A program made the translations under genes and the position numbers. Shown one piece after another: positions 54,280 through 63,105 of a stretch of DNA of 64,000 nt (positions are counted from its first letter, which is position 1; each line of letters begins with the position of its first letter). Location: the NCBI GenBank assembly GCA_964467705.1, contig CAYXUZ010000010.1:16804-80803 (forward strand), read 5' to 3'. This DNA is from CAADGU01 sp964467705. Lineage in GTDB: Bacteria; Chloroflexota; Anaerolineae; Promineifilales; Promineifilaceae. The notes under the pieces are model-generated. The model had not been told where the DNA came from. It was given only the letters and a program-made list of their open reading frames with translations, and ran no database searches.

Positions 54280-54846
54280 ATGGTAGCGATATTTGCAAAT
54301 GCAGCCGGGCGCTTTGGCGTCAACACCAAAGAAGCAGAACGGTTCATCAAATTTCTGGTTGTGGGCGCCATTGGTTTTGTCGTAGATTTTGGTATTTATA
54401 ATTTGTTGTTAGGCCCATTTGATGCACTGGTTTCGCCGGGAACATCCTTTGATGAATTTTTGCTTTCGCTCGGTTTAAGCCAGGAGTGGATACAAGGGAC
54501 AGTGCCCGCCTTGTTTGCCGGCGCTATTTCCTTCGTCTGCGCCATTTGCAGCAACTTTACCTGGAATCGCTACTGGACATACCCCGATTCGCGCTCCAAG
54601 CCCATTGTGCGCCAATTCGCCCAATTTTTCCTGGTCAGCCTGACCGGCATTGTCCTCCGGCTGCCCATCCTGGCCCTGACCCATTTGCCCTTCACCCGAT
54701 TGGCCACCGAACTGTTTAGCAGTCTCGGCCCCGATATTGCCCAACGTATTGGTGATAATCTGGCTCTGGCGCTATCTGTGCTGGTCATTTTGTTCTGGAA
54801 CTTCTTTGTGAATCGCTATTGGACATATGGCGATGTGGATAAATAA
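54280..54846 (+). CDS. GtrA-family membrane protein
   Basis: 188 residues. FIKFLVVGAIGFVVDFGIYNLL at the N-terminus and two copies of the N(F)xWNRYWTY motif (NFTWNRYWTYPD and NFFVNRYWTYGD) mark GtrA. Four membrane segments. Likely flips or passes an undecaprenyl-linked sugar for surface glycan modification. Start at ATG 54280; the TTG at 54262 is less likely. Confidence 0.9.
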   Translation: MVAIFANAAGRFGVNTKEAERFIKFLVVGAIGFVVDFGIYNLLLGPFDALVSPGTSFDEFLLSLGLSQEWIQGTVPALFAGAISFVCAICSNFTWNRYWTYPDSRSKPIVRQFAQFFLVSLTGIVLRLPILALTHLPFTRLATELFSSLGPDIAQRIGDNLALALSVLVILFWNFFVNRYWTYGDVDK

Positions 54847-54849
54847 CGA

Positions 54850-55995
54850 GTGCGAATTGGCATTGATGTCACCGCAGCCATTACCCAGGGTGGGGGGATT
54901 GGTCGGTACACGCGGGAGTTGATTTTTGCCCTCACGGCCGTAGACCCACACAACGAATTTCACTTCTTTTCTGCCAGAAGTACGGCTTCGTCCCCTGTTC
55001 CCAATCCCATTCCCCAGGCTAAAAATGTACAATTGTATACCGCACCATTCGATGAGCGCTGGCTTTACCGCCTGTGGTACCGTCTGCGGTTGCCATTGCC
55101 GGTGCAGTGGTTCACCGGAAAGCTCGATCTGTTTCATTCGCCGGATTTTGTGCTGCCGCCGGTGTACGGCCGTATCCCCACCCTGCTCACCGTGCATGAC
55201 CTCTCCTTCGTCCATTACCCGGAAACGTTTCCCGAACGGCTGGTAAGTTATCTGAACCGGGTTGTACCCTGGTCGGTTGGCCGGGCCACGCACATCCTGG
55301 CCGATTCACAGGCGACCAAAGATGACCTGACGGCCGTGTGGCAGGCAGCGCCCGAAAAAGTGACCGTTCTGTACAGTGGCGTTCACGCTCGTTTCCAGCC
55401 GGTGACAGAGGGGGCAAAGCTGACGGCCGTGCGCCAGCGTTACCAACTCGGCAGCGCCCCTTACATCCTGGCGGTGGGCACCGTACAGCCACGCAAAAAT
55501 TACCAGATGCTCATCCGCGCCTTCCAGCCCATTGCCCAGACGCACCCCCACAATCTTGTTATTACCGGCGGCAAAGGCTGGCTGATGGACGAGATGCTGG
55601 CGGAGGTGGCGCGGCAAGGCTTGCACGGCCGTGTCCATTTCCCCGGTTTTGTTGCCGATGACGATTTACCGACACTATACAGCGGCGCGGCCCTGTTTGT
55701 TTTCCCCAGCCTGTATGAAGGCTTTGGCCTGCCGCTGTTGGAAGCGATGGGCTGCGGCGTCCCCGTCATTGCCTCAAACGCCTCCTCCCTGCCGGAAGTG
55801 GCGGGGGAAGCGGCCATCCAACTTTCGCCACATGATCAGAATGCCTGGACGACGGCCGCGTACACTCTCCTGAGCAATCCGCAGGAACGCACCCGCCTGG
55901 TAGCTGCCGGTTTCCGCCAGGCGCGCCGCTTCACCTGGGAACAATCTGCCCACCAGTTGCGCCAGCTTTACGAGCAATTGACCCTTGCCCATTGA
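54850..55995 (+). CDS. Glycosyltransferase, GT4 family
   Basis: 381 residues, GTG start 3 bases after the GtrA stop. GGGIGRYTRELIFAL at the N-terminus, PYILAVGTVQPRKNYQMLIRAF in the C-terminal Rossmann half and the EGFGLPLLEAMGCGVPVIAS donor-binding ExE loop (LYEGFGLPLLE). Transfers a sugar from a nucleotide donor, presumably in the surface-glycan pathway of this group. Confidence 0.93.
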   Translation: MRIGIDVTAAITQGGGIGRYTRELIFALTAVDPHNEFHFFSARSTASSPVPNPIPQAKNVQLYTAPFDERWLYRLWYRLRLPLPVQWFTGKLDLFHSPDFVLPPVYGRIPTLLTVHDLSFVHYPETFPERLVSYLNRVVPWSVGRATHILADSQATKDDLTAVWQAAPEKVTVLYSGVHARFQPVTEGAKLTAVRQRYQLGSAPYILAVGTVQPRKNYQMLIRAFQPIAQTHPHNLVITGGKGWLMDEMLAEVARQGLHGRVHFPGFVADDDLPTLYSGAALFVFPSLYEGFGLPLLEAMGCGVPVIASNASSLPEVAGEAAIQLSPHDQNAWTTAAYTLLSNPQERTRLVAAGFRQARRFTWEQSAHQLRQLYEQLTLAH

Positions 55996-56168
55996 CCATT
56001 GTTGGTACTTTTCTCCTATCAGGCTGGCTACATTTTCCCGCCCGTTGGGGGCATAATAGCTGAGAATTTTTTTCATGTTGTAGTAACTCAATTTGATACC
56101 TGCCACAGCCATGTAAAGCCTGCCGTTTGTGGTGAGCCATCTGGTTTTAAGCAGACAGGAGCGCAATT

Positions 56169-57281
56169 ATGCCTTACACTGTTGGTCATCCTGTGCAAAG
56201 CCCTGCTGATTTTTACGGCCGTCAGCGCCAGATCGCCCAACTTTTTGAAATTATCGGCAGCGCCCACCCCCAATCCGCTAACATTATTGGCTTGCCCAGT
56301 GCTGGCAAGACCTCTTTCTTGCGCCAGATTGCCCACCCATCCATCATGGTGCGCCATGTGCGGCACCCGGAACGAATGGTCATGGTCTATGTAGATATGA
56401 CTTCCTGCAAGACACCGGGCCTTTTCTACTATCGCCTATTGACACAGCTTAAAATGAGTCTGGGGCAGGTGAATACCGGGTTCTTGTGGAAAGAATCACC
56501 ACCAGATCAGACCAGCATTTACGATGTGGAAGCCTACTTGTGCCATTATCCTTTGCATCGCATTGTACTGTTGCTGGATGATTTTGATGCGCTTAATACC
56601 AATGTGTTTGATCGTCATTTTTTGACAGAATTACGCGCCATGACCAGTGTCAGCGATTACGATCTGGTGTGTGTGACAACTTCTCTTTCTGATTTGCATC
56701 AGTTGGGCAGCCGGATGGGGCTACCGTCCACATCTCCGTTTTTCAACATTTTTTTCCCGACGCCTATTTATTTAGCGGAATTGGAAACGGCCGTTATTGT
56801 GCCCCTTATCACAGAACCAGCTCTGCAAATGGGGATGCCACTCAGCGCCGCCGATATGGTCCAAATTCAACAGTTGGCCGGGACGCTGCCCTATCTGCTG
56901 CAATTAACAGCCGCCCGTTGGCTTTACCACAAAAAGTTAGATGGAATGCCGGTTGCCACTGTGGTACAGACGCAACTAATGGCCGAACTATCCCCGTGTT
57001 TTAACCAATGGTGGTCACGGCTAGATGCCTGCCAGCGCCAGATACTCACCGAACTGGCGACCAATTCCATTGAGAAACACACCTCATTCGCTCAGTTTAC
57101 GCGCGCCGAAGCAGAAAGGCGACTACGACAGTGGGGTCTGTTAGTAGACCGGGGACGGCATACGGCCGTCAATGGTGATCTGTTTACTGCCTGGATTCAA
57201 CAGCACACGGCCGTACCATTAGAAGAAATAGTGAAAGTGATGGATGATACGGCCGTAGCCCCTGTCTTTTCCATTAGATAG
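56169..57281 (+). CDS. P-loop ATPase, STAND/ORC-like, function unknown
   Basis: 370 residues. FYGRQRQIAQLFEIIG precedes a Walker A GLPSAGKTS (residues about 41-49); Walker B is IVLLLDDFDAL. The C-terminal third (residues about 290-340, ILTELATNSIEKHTSFAQFTRAEAERRLRQWGLL) looks like a winged helix. This layout is typical of small bacterial NTPases fused to a DNA-binding or adaptor domain. Stand-alone, with no effector domain. Confidence 0.7.
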   Translation: MPYTVGHPVQSPADFYGRQRQIAQLFEIIGSAHPQSANIIGLPSAGKTSFLRQIAHPSIMVRHVRHPERMVMVYVDMTSCKTPGLFYYRLLTQLKMSLGQVNTGFLWKESPPDQTSIYDVEAYLCHYPLHRIVLLLDDFDALNTNVFDRHFLTELRAMTSVSDYDLVCVTTSLSDLHQLGSRMGLPSTSPFFNIFFPTPIYLAELETAVIVPLITEPALQMGMPLSAADMVQIQQLAGTLPYLLQLTAARWLYHKKLDGMPVATVVQTQLMAELSPCFNQWWSRLDACQRQILTELATNSIEKHTSFAQFTRAEAERRLRQWGLLVDRGRHTAVNGDLFTAWIQQHTAVPLEEIVKVMDDTAVAPVFSIR

Positions 57282-57321
57282 CCTTAATACCCTCAGTCAC
57301 TTACCCATCTCTGCTCATAAG

Positions 57322-57350
57322 TTGCTCCCCCGTACACGCTTTACTATAAT
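57322..57350 (+). promoter_or_regulatory. Sigma70-type promoter before the beta-flower-like gene
   Basis: TTGCTC (57322-57327), 17-base spacer, TATAAT (57345-57350). A hairpin AAGCCAGC...GCTGGCT follows at about 57373-57413 in the leader. Confidence 0.6.
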
Positions 57351-57441
57351 GCTGCTTGCGTAGCCTGGATTTTAAGCCAGCTATTACCGCCAAACAACCT
57401 GAATGCTGGCTATTGCAAGTTGTAGTGATATGAGAGGAGAA

Positions 57442-57792
57442 ATGATTCCAATTTACCGATCAGATGGCGAATGGGTGGCCGTGTATGAAAAAGGAAACGT
57501 TTTCAACGTGGATGGGGAATGGATTGGCTTCGTCGTGGGACGTGAAGTGTTTGATACCGGCGGCTCCTATCTTGGTTTTCTCAGTGATGACCAACGTCTG
57601 TTGCGCAAGCGCACGCGCCCGATTGACCGGCCCATGATGAAACCACCGCTGCCACCACAACGGATGAAATTACCAACGGCCGTGCCCTTACCTCCCATGT
57701 TTCCCGCCCTGCCACACCAGATTATTGATATGTTCGAGGAGTTCCCTGAAAAACTAAGCTACGTTTCAGAAACACGACCCGATATGGATTAG
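57442..57792 (+). CDS. Small beta-flower-like protein with Pro-rich tail
   Basis: 116 residues from ATG 57442 (after AGGAG). The first 55 residues contain short GEW/GxF repeats (IPIYRSDGEWVAVYEKGN, VFNVDGEWIGFVVGRE, VFDTGGSYLGFLSDDQ), matching the '4-fold beta flower' pattern. Residues 60-90 are Pro/Arg-rich. Function unknown; probably a small binding module. An upstream ATG at 57403 lies in the leader hairpin. Confidence 0.65.
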   Translation: MIPIYRSDGEWVAVYEKGNVFNVDGEWIGFVVGREVFDTGGSYLGFLSDDQRLLRKRTRPIDRPMMKPPLPPQRMKLPTAVPLPPMFPALPHQIIDMFEEFPEKLSYVSETRPDMD

Positions 57793-57804
57793 CCGTTCTC
57801 CGGT

Positions 57805-58284
57805 ATGCAAGCGAAAAGTCCCGCCGAATCTCGTGTCATTCTCACCCAGGTCATGGGGCCATCCCACGCCAACGTCATGGGCAATGTACATGGCGGTTAC
57901 ATCATGAAAATCTGTGATGAGGCCGGCGGAATGGCAGCTATCAGACATGCTCGCCACCCGGCTGTCACCGTTGCCGTAGATTCCATGCGTTTTCATTCAC
58001 CGGTACACATCGGCAATTTGATGACGGTGACGGCCGAAGTCAGTTGGGTGGGGCGCACCTCACTGGAAACGCGCGTGGTGGTCACAGCCGAGGATGTGCT
58101 GACCGGACAAACGACACACACCAACACTGCCTACTTTGTCTATGTAGCACTGGACGAAAACGGCCGTCCAACCCCTGTTCCCTCTCTTCTCTGTTCCACC
58201 AACGAAGAACAGGCTCGTTTCGAGCGTGCCGCCCAACGTCAGGCCTACCGTTTGCAGCAGCACAAACAAGATACCCATGAGTGA
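57805..58284 (+). CDS. Acyl-CoA thioesterase, hotdog fold
   Basis: 159 residues. VMGNVHGGYIMKICDEAGG is the catalytic HxxG/Asp helix of the YciA/acyl-CoA hydrolase group; VDSMRFHSPVHIGNLMTVTAEV is the second strand signature. Hydrolyses acyl-CoA. Its last codons overlap the BchI-like start by 8 bases. Confidence 0.9.
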   Translation: MQAKSPAESRVILTQVMGPSHANVMGNVHGGYIMKICDEAGGMAAIRHARHPAVTVAVDSMRFHSPVHIGNLMTVTAEVSWVGRTSLETRVVVTAEDVLTGQTTHTNTAYFVYVALDENGRPTPVPSLLCSTNEEQARFERAAQRQAYRLQQHKQDTHE

Positions 58285-59431
58285 ACAACCCACTGGCGAA
58301 CCGCGTTCCAAACTACTAGAGATATTACTCGCCTCGCCGGCCGGACAAGTTACTCGCCTTCCCGCGCCAGATATTGGCGTGGCTGAAGTGGAGCCATTTC
58401 CTTTTCTAGCTATTGTCGCCCAGTATGAAATGAAGCTGGCGCTCACCCTCTCTTTAATTAACCCCCTTGTGGGTGGCGTCTTGCTTATTGGCCCACGTGG
58501 TACAGCCAAGACAACGGCCGTGCGTGCCCTCACCGACCTGCTGCCAACTGCCAGACGCAGCCTATGCGCTTACGGCTGCACCGAGGAAGATGTGGAACTA
58601 TATGGCATGGATGGTGTGTGTAAAGATTGCGCTGCCAAATTTGGTTACGGTGATCCGCTCACCATTGCCGACAAGGTGCGGATTTTTGAATTGCCCTTAA
58701 ACGCCCGCCTGGAAGATGTTGTTGGTGGCATTAACGAACGGCTGGCGCTGGAACAGCAAAAAGTGCGGTTGGAACGGGGACTGCTTGGTCACGCCGACGG
58801 GCATATTGTCTACATTGATGAAGTCAATTTGCTGGATGGCACTATCACCGATGCCATGCTAGATGCAGCTGCGCAGGGGCATTACACCGTGCGTCGCGGC
58901 CCGCTCAAACTGACATACAAATCGCGTATCACGCTTATTGGCTCTATGAACCCGGAAGAAGGCTGGCTACGTCCCCAATTGATGGATCGCTTTGGGTTAC
59001 GGGCGATTGTGCGTGGCCTGACGGATACAACCCTGCGCTACCAGGCGTATGAACGCGCTGCTGCTTACAGGCGGCAACCTGATCTTTTTGCCGCCAGTTA
59101 TGCGGTGGCAACCATCGCTCTGGCCGAGGAAATTCAGCAAGCCCGTGACCGTTTGCCGCAAGTAATGCTGACGGATGAGTCGCGCGCTTTAGGTTTGTCG
59201 TTGGTAACAGCTTTGCAAATAGAATCAGGGCGAGCGGAAATTACACTGTTTGAGGCAGCGCGCGCCCACGCGGCGGCCGATGAGCGCACGGCCGTAACTC
59301 CCCATGATGTGCGCGCTGTGGCCATGTTGGCCCTCCGCCAGCGCCAGAGCCACGCGCTGGATAAATTCTTCACCGACCAGGCTGCCGAAGATGCCCGACT
59401 AACGGCCGTGTGGAGCAAAGGTAATGAGTAA
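58277..59431 (+). CDS. Magnesium chelatase subunit I-like AAA+ ATPase
   Basis: 384 residues. Walker A GPRGTAKTTAVRAL, a Cys pair pattern CAYGC...CKDC after it as in BchI/ChlI, LNARLEDVVGGIN, Walker B GHIVYIDEVNLLDG, and SMNPEEGWLRPQLMDRFG. In phototrophs BchI with BchD and BchH inserts Mg into protoporphyrin IX; no BchD, BchH or other pigment gene is near. It may serve a cobalamin- or MoxR-like chaperone role instead. Confidence 0.85.
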   Translation: MSEQPTGEPRSKLLEILLASPAGQVTRLPAPDIGVAEVEPFPFLAIVAQYEMKLALTLSLINPLVGGVLLIGPRGTAKTTAVRALTDLLPTARRSLCAYGCTEEDVELYGMDGVCKDCAAKFGYGDPLTIADKVRIFELPLNARLEDVVGGINERLALEQQKVRLERGLLGHADGHIVYIDEVNLLDGTITDAMLDAAAQGHYTVRRGPLKLTYKSRITLIGSMNPEEGWLRPQLMDRFGLRAIVRGLTDTTLRYQAYERAAAYRRQPDLFAASYAVATIALAEEIQQARDRLPQVMLTDESRALGLSLVTALQIESGRAEITLFEAARAHAAADERTAVTPHDVRAVAMLALRQRQSHALDKFFTDQAAEDARLTAVWSKGNE

Positions 59432-59478
59432 TTGGGTGATGGTGCGATTACCCAATTACTCATTTATGCCATTACCCC

Positions 59479-60123
59479 ATGATTGAGATCCGGGTGCGGA
59501 CGATACTCCTGCTGGGGCTAACGGCCATATTCATTGGTTATCTCATGGTCTGGCTGCCGGGGTCAGGAGCCGGCCTCAGCTTTTTGGGTATTGAGTTGGG
59601 CGAGTGGGTCAAGTTCATGGGAGTGGGGGTGGCGCGCAACCTCTTTTATTTGCCGCCGATTACATTGGCGTTGATGCTGGTGACATTAACATTGTTATGG
59701 GGAAACGGCCGTTGGCAAAGTTGGGCTATGCGGGGACTGGCGTTGCTCATTAGCTGGCAAGTCTTCCCCGCCATTGAAGACATTACCGGCCCCGTACGCC
59801 ACGAATATATACCGCGTGTACAGTGGATGGCCCTGGTGTTATTGGCAATAGTAGTCACGGCCGTTTTGTGTTGGGCCGTGAAGATTGAGACCAGACAATG
59901 GTTATGCTGGCTATTCCTGATCGTGTTGGGAATTGTGGGTGTTGTGCAACCTACCAGGATTTATTTGCAAATTCAGCCCAATGTGGCGCAATTAGTGGGC
60001 ATGTCAATTGGTTATGGGTGGGGATTGATCTTAAATGGGGCGGGGCATTTGTTTATTGCCGGGGCCAGTGGGTGGCAACTGGCGCAAATGATACGCGGCG
60101 CAGATGGTAAGGCAAAAGCGTAG
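59479..60123 (+). CDS. Multi-pass membrane protein, function unknown
   Basis: 214 residues, about six hydrophobic segments (for example ILLLGLTAIFIGYLMVW, LPPITLALMLVTLTLLW, MALVLLAIVVTAVLCW). No family recognised. Lies 47 bases after the BchI-like gene on the same strand. Confidence 0.7.
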   Translation: MIEIRVRTILLLGLTAIFIGYLMVWLPGSGAGLSFLGIELGEWVKFMGVGVARNLFYLPPITLALMLVTLTLLWGNGRWQSWAMRGLALLISWQVFPAIEDITGPVRHEYIPRVQWMALVLLAIVVTAVLCWAVKIETRQWLCWLFLIVLGIVGVVQPTRIYLQIQPNVAQLVGMSIGYGWGLILNGAGHLFIAGASGWQLAQMIRGADGKAKA

Positions 60124-60164
60124 TGCGCCGGCCCGACTGTCCTGGCGCACTACACAATCAGGCG

Positions 60165-60404
60165 TTAAACCGCCATGCGATGGTCAATATAATATACCGC
60201 TTCGCCGACAGTCGTGATCTTCTGGGCTTCCTCATCGGAAATTTCGCCGCCAAACTCTTCTTCAAAAGCCATAATGAGTTCGACCAAATCTAGCGAGTCA
60301 GCTTCCAGGTCTTCGCGGAAACGCGCTTCAGGTACTACCTGTTCTTCGTCTACGCCTAATAAATCCACGATAATAGCGGTTATACGAGTTTGTGTATCAC
60401 TCAT
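60165..60404 (-). CDS. acpP: Acyl carrier protein
   Basis: 79 residues; phosphopantetheine attachment Ser in EADSLDLVELIMAFEEEFG. Carries acyl chains in fatty acid synthesis. Preceded by GAAGGAG. Not next to fab genes here. Confidence 0.95.
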   Translation of the reverse strand: MSDTQTRITAIIVDLLGVDEEQVVPEARFREDLEADSLDLVELIMAFEEEFGGEISDEEAQKITTVGEAVYYIDHRMAV

Positions 60405-60451
60405 TTACCTGATCTCCTTCAAATTTTGAATTCCACATGTAATGGCGGGGC

Positions 60452-60480
60452 AATTTTAGAAGCAACCACCAAATTGTCAA
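60452..60480 (-). promoter_or_regulatory. Possible acpP promoter
   Basis: On the minus strand TTGACA (60480-60475), 17-base spacer, AAAATT (60457-60452). The -10 is weak; the rest of the 188-base gap to 60592 shows no clear feature. Confidence 0.4.
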
Positions 60481-60592
60481 GCAGTGCTTAGGGCAACCCT
60501 CATACCGATAAACAAAACCCCTGGATGTACAGGGAGTTGCGGAGATAGGAGAGCAACATTTGGTTATTTTTGGAGGGGGATATGATGAGGGT

Positions 60593-60979
60593 TTACTCTG
60601 GAGGGTTGTACTTCAATATGTCAGCCAGATCAACCAGGTGTAATCCTTCCCAAAGATAGATTTGAAGGTTGATACGGCCGTGTGCGTCCACCACCACCCC
60701 TTCCGCCCGCAGCAACCGGGCCTGTTCCTGGGTGGCGTGTTCCCGGTGGTGAATGCTGATGTGCCCCTTGTTGTTCACCACTCGCTGCCAGGGCACAGTA
60801 GCCGAAGTATACGGCTCACCACTGTCTGGTGCACTCAGGGCGCTAAGTGCGTAGCCCACGGCACGGGCGGCATTGGTGCGGCCTAACATCAGGGCGATAC
60901 GGCCGTAGCTCGTTACCTTCCCTGGTGGAATCCGTTGCACCACCCGATACACCTGTGAATAAAAGCTGGCTTTTTCCAT
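60593..60979 (-). CDS. Alkyltransferase-like protein (MGMT homologue with Trp in place of active Cys)
   Basis: 128 residues. IPPGKVTSYGRIALMLG and ARAVGYALSAL match the DNA-binding half of O6-alkylguanine-DNA alkyltransferase. The active-site PCHR is PWQRVVNNKG, so the acceptor Cys is replaced by Trp, as in bacterial ATL proteins that flag O6-alkylguanine for nucleotide excision repair. An upstream start at 61015 would add 12 residues of doubtful value. Confidence 0.88.
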   Translation of the reverse strand: MEKASFYSQVYRVVQRIPPGKVTSYGRIALMLGRTNAARAVGYALSALSAPDSGEPYTSATVPWQRVVNNKGHISIHHREHATQEQARLLRAEGVVVDAHGRINLQIYLWEGLHLVDLADILKYNPPE

Positions 60980-61111
60980 GCCTGGAATCTTATCCACACT
61001 TCCCCGGCGCACCAAATTTTCACGGTTCGTTTACCTCCCCACTCCCCACTTGATGATATAACCAGCCCATATTCTGAATTGAGTTGTGTGTTGTGGGAGC
61101 AACTGACTGTT

Positions 61112-61516
61112 ATGAATGAAAGGGAAAAAATCAACTGGTCCGTTCTGGTGGTGGACGATGAACCATTGACCCGCAACCTGTTGCGGCTGATGCTGGAACC
61201 GGNNNNNNNNNNNNNNNNNNNNNNNNNNNNNNNNNNNNNNNNNNCCTTATCCATTGTCAAGGAAGCCCATCCCGACATCATGATTTTAGATGTGATGATG
61301 CCGGCGATGGACGGGCTAACCGTTTGCCGTTTGATCCGTGAAGATGCGGAAGTAGCCGGCATCCCGATTATCATGTTGAGTGGCAAGGTGCATCGGGATG
61401 CCGTGCAAGAAGGTTTACAGGCAGGAGCCAACCGTTATCTGGCTAAACCCATGTCCCGCATTGGTCTATTGCAAGAATTACAGGAAGTGCTGGCGGAAAC
61501 GGCCGTCACCTCCTAA
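61112..61516 (+). CDS. Single-domain response regulator (receiver), with 42-N gap
   Basis: About 134 residues. VVDDEPLTRNLLRLML is the acidic pocket, DIMILDVMMPAMDG the phosphorylated Asp loop, and RYLAKPMS the conserved Lys. The N-run at 61203-61244 keeps the frame and has the length expected between helix 1 and helix 2, so the gap size is likely correct. No output domain and no adjacent kinase. Confidence 0.85.
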   Translation: MNEREKINWSVLVVDDEPLTRNLLRLMLEPXXXXXXXXXXXXXXXLSIVKEAHPDIMILDVMMPAMDGLTVCRLIREDAEVAGIPIIMLSGKVHRDAVQEGLQAGANRYLAKPMSRIGLLQELQEVLAETAVTS

Positions 61517-62139
61517 CCCAGCCCCAAATCCGCTTCCACATCCACCCAACTGCCTAACCGGTCAATGTGCAAGGTTTCATATAATTCGTATGCCTGCTTT
61601 GGCGAACTGAGCTGCGCCAGCAAAACCAGTGCCGCCCGGTAACTGACCAATCCCCCATTAGCCGTTACTCGCCGGTTATCTACCACTACGGGCGCATCAA
61701 ACTGCACCTGCACCTCTGGAAATTGTGCCTGCAATTGTGCTTCGCCACCAAACCAGGTGGTGGCTCGTTTTCCGGCCAATACGCCCGCCTGCGCCAATAA
61801 AAACGCGCCACTGCAATTGCTACCCATCCACTGCGTCGTCATTTCTTGCCGCCGGATAAATTCATTTAGCGCCTCATTTTGCAGCAAATGATCCATCTCA
61901 TGGGCCCCTGGTACTAATAGCACGTCTAGAGTAATTTCATCGGCAATGGTGGCATCCACGCTCAGGGTAATGCCCTCGGCAGTGGTAATAGTGGGTTGGG
62001 GTTCCACGCCAATCAGCAGTACATCCCAGCCGGCAAACCAGTTTTGCTGCCGGGCCATACCGAATAGTTCGGCCGGAGCAATTACCTCGCTGGTTAACAC
62101 ATCGTCAAACACAATAATGCCAATTTTTTTGGTTGTCAT
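61513..62139 (-). CDS. DJ-1/PfpI family protein
   Basis: 208 residues. KIGIIVFDDVLTSEVIAPAELFG at the N-terminus and the nucleophile elbow GSNCSGAFLLAQAGVLAGKRAT (Cys in SNCSGA) match the regulator-type GATase1-like branch. No AraC HTH on the same chain; an AraC-type regulator is encoded divergently next to it. Its end overlaps the receiver gene by 4 bases on the opposite strand. Confidence 0.85.
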   Translation of the reverse strand: MTTKKIGIIVFDDVLTSEVIAPAELFGMARQQNWFAGWDVLLIGVEPQPTITTAEGITLSVDATIADEITLDVLLVPGAHEMDHLLQNEALNEFIRRQEMTTQWMGSNCSGAFLLAQAGVLAGKRATTWFGGEAQLQAQFPEVQVQFDAPVVVDNRRVTANGGLVSYRAALVLLAQLSSPKQAYELYETLHIDRLGSWVDVEADLGLG

Positions 62140-62232
62140 CTTTCTATTTCTCCAGGTATGATTGTTGCTAAATCAGACCTGAGCTTAACCGATTGCCCGG
62201 TGGGCGTATTGTAAATTTTCGACATTCTGCGC

Positions 62233-63105
62233 ATGGATATGACACAGCACACGGCCGTACACCCCCTTTCCCCCCTACCCCACCTGGGTCTGATATTGGT
62301 TTCCCCGTCTCCGGCGCTGGCCCCTTATGTACATAGTTACTGGTTTATCAACCACGCCTGGACACGGCCGTTCCCTCTGGAAGAAAACCTCTATCCCGAA
62401 GGTGGCGTGGGTCTCATCTTTAATACAGGCGACCCGGTGCTGGTGGACGGCACGGCCGTGACCGCGCCCGCTTTTTTGGATGCCACCAACAGTTTCAGAA
62501 CCCGGCTCGGCTTTCAGGGGCAGGTAGCGTTGGCAGGCATTCGCTTCCACCCTGGCGGTGCGTTTCCATTCTTGCCCCTGCCGCTTAAAGAAGTGCAAAA
62601 TTTGCCGGTGGCTCTGGACCAAATCATGTCCCCCGCTCTGATTTCTTGGGGTGAACGACTGGCCGATTTGCCCACCCTGGCCCAAAAAACAGCCCACCTG
62701 GAGGCTATATTACATCGCTGGTACCGTCCCCAACGTGAACTGCTGCCGGACGTTCACACTGCCCTGACCGCCATTCGGCAGACAAAAGGGCAGATCGACC
62801 TACACGCATTGGCTGAGGCCAGCTTCATTAGCCAGCGACAGTTGGAGCGTTATTTCCAGGTACAGGTTGGGCTGTCCGCCAAAACCTATGCCCGGTTGGT
62901 GCGAGTGCAAACAGCCCGCGCCCGATTGAGACAGGCGCAGCCAACTGCTCATCTTAGTCAAGACCTGGGTTTTTACGATCAGTCCCACTTCATTCGTGAT
63001 TTTCAGGCGATCATGGGGCTGACGCCGCAACAATACCGGCAAAACCGGGCGCTGCGCCAGCAAAAATGGCAGTCGGCAGAAGTCACCCAGAAGGACAGCA
63101 CATGA
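62233..63105 (+). CDS. AraC-family transcriptional regulator
   Basis: 290 residues. N-terminal sensor domain (VSPSPALAPYVHSYWFINH) as in DUF6597-type AraC proteins; C-terminal double HTH with IDLHALAEASFISQRQLERYFQ and LSQDLGFYDQSHFIRDFQAIMGLTPQQYR. Its stop overlaps the ATG of the following oxidoreductase (ATGA). Regulated target unknown. Confidence 0.92.
   Translation: MDMTQHTAVHPLSPLPHLGLILVSPSPALAPYVHSYWFINHAWTRPFPLEENLYPEGGVGLIFNTGDPVLVDGTAVTAPAFLDATNSFRTRLGFQGQVALAGIRFHPGGAFPFLPLPLKEVQNLPVALDQIMSPALISWGERLADLPTLAQKTAHLEAILHRWYRPQRELLPDVHTALTAIRQTKGQIDLHALAEASFISQRQLERYFQVQVGLSAKTYARLVRVQTARARLRQAQPTAHLSQDLGFYDQSHFIRDFQAIMGLTPQQYRQNRALRQQKWQSAEVTQKDST

Noticed and set aside
57282..57441. 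Possible tRNA or small RNA in the gap before the beta-flower gene
   Set aside because: A promoter and a simple hairpin are visible but no cloverleaf or T-loop motif. No tRNA was recognisable in any intergenic gap of the window.
58277..59431. Evidence for phototrophy from a BchI-like gene
   Set aside because: Only subunit I is present, with no bchD, bchH or reaction-centre gene nearby; BchI-like ATPases occur in non-phototrophs.
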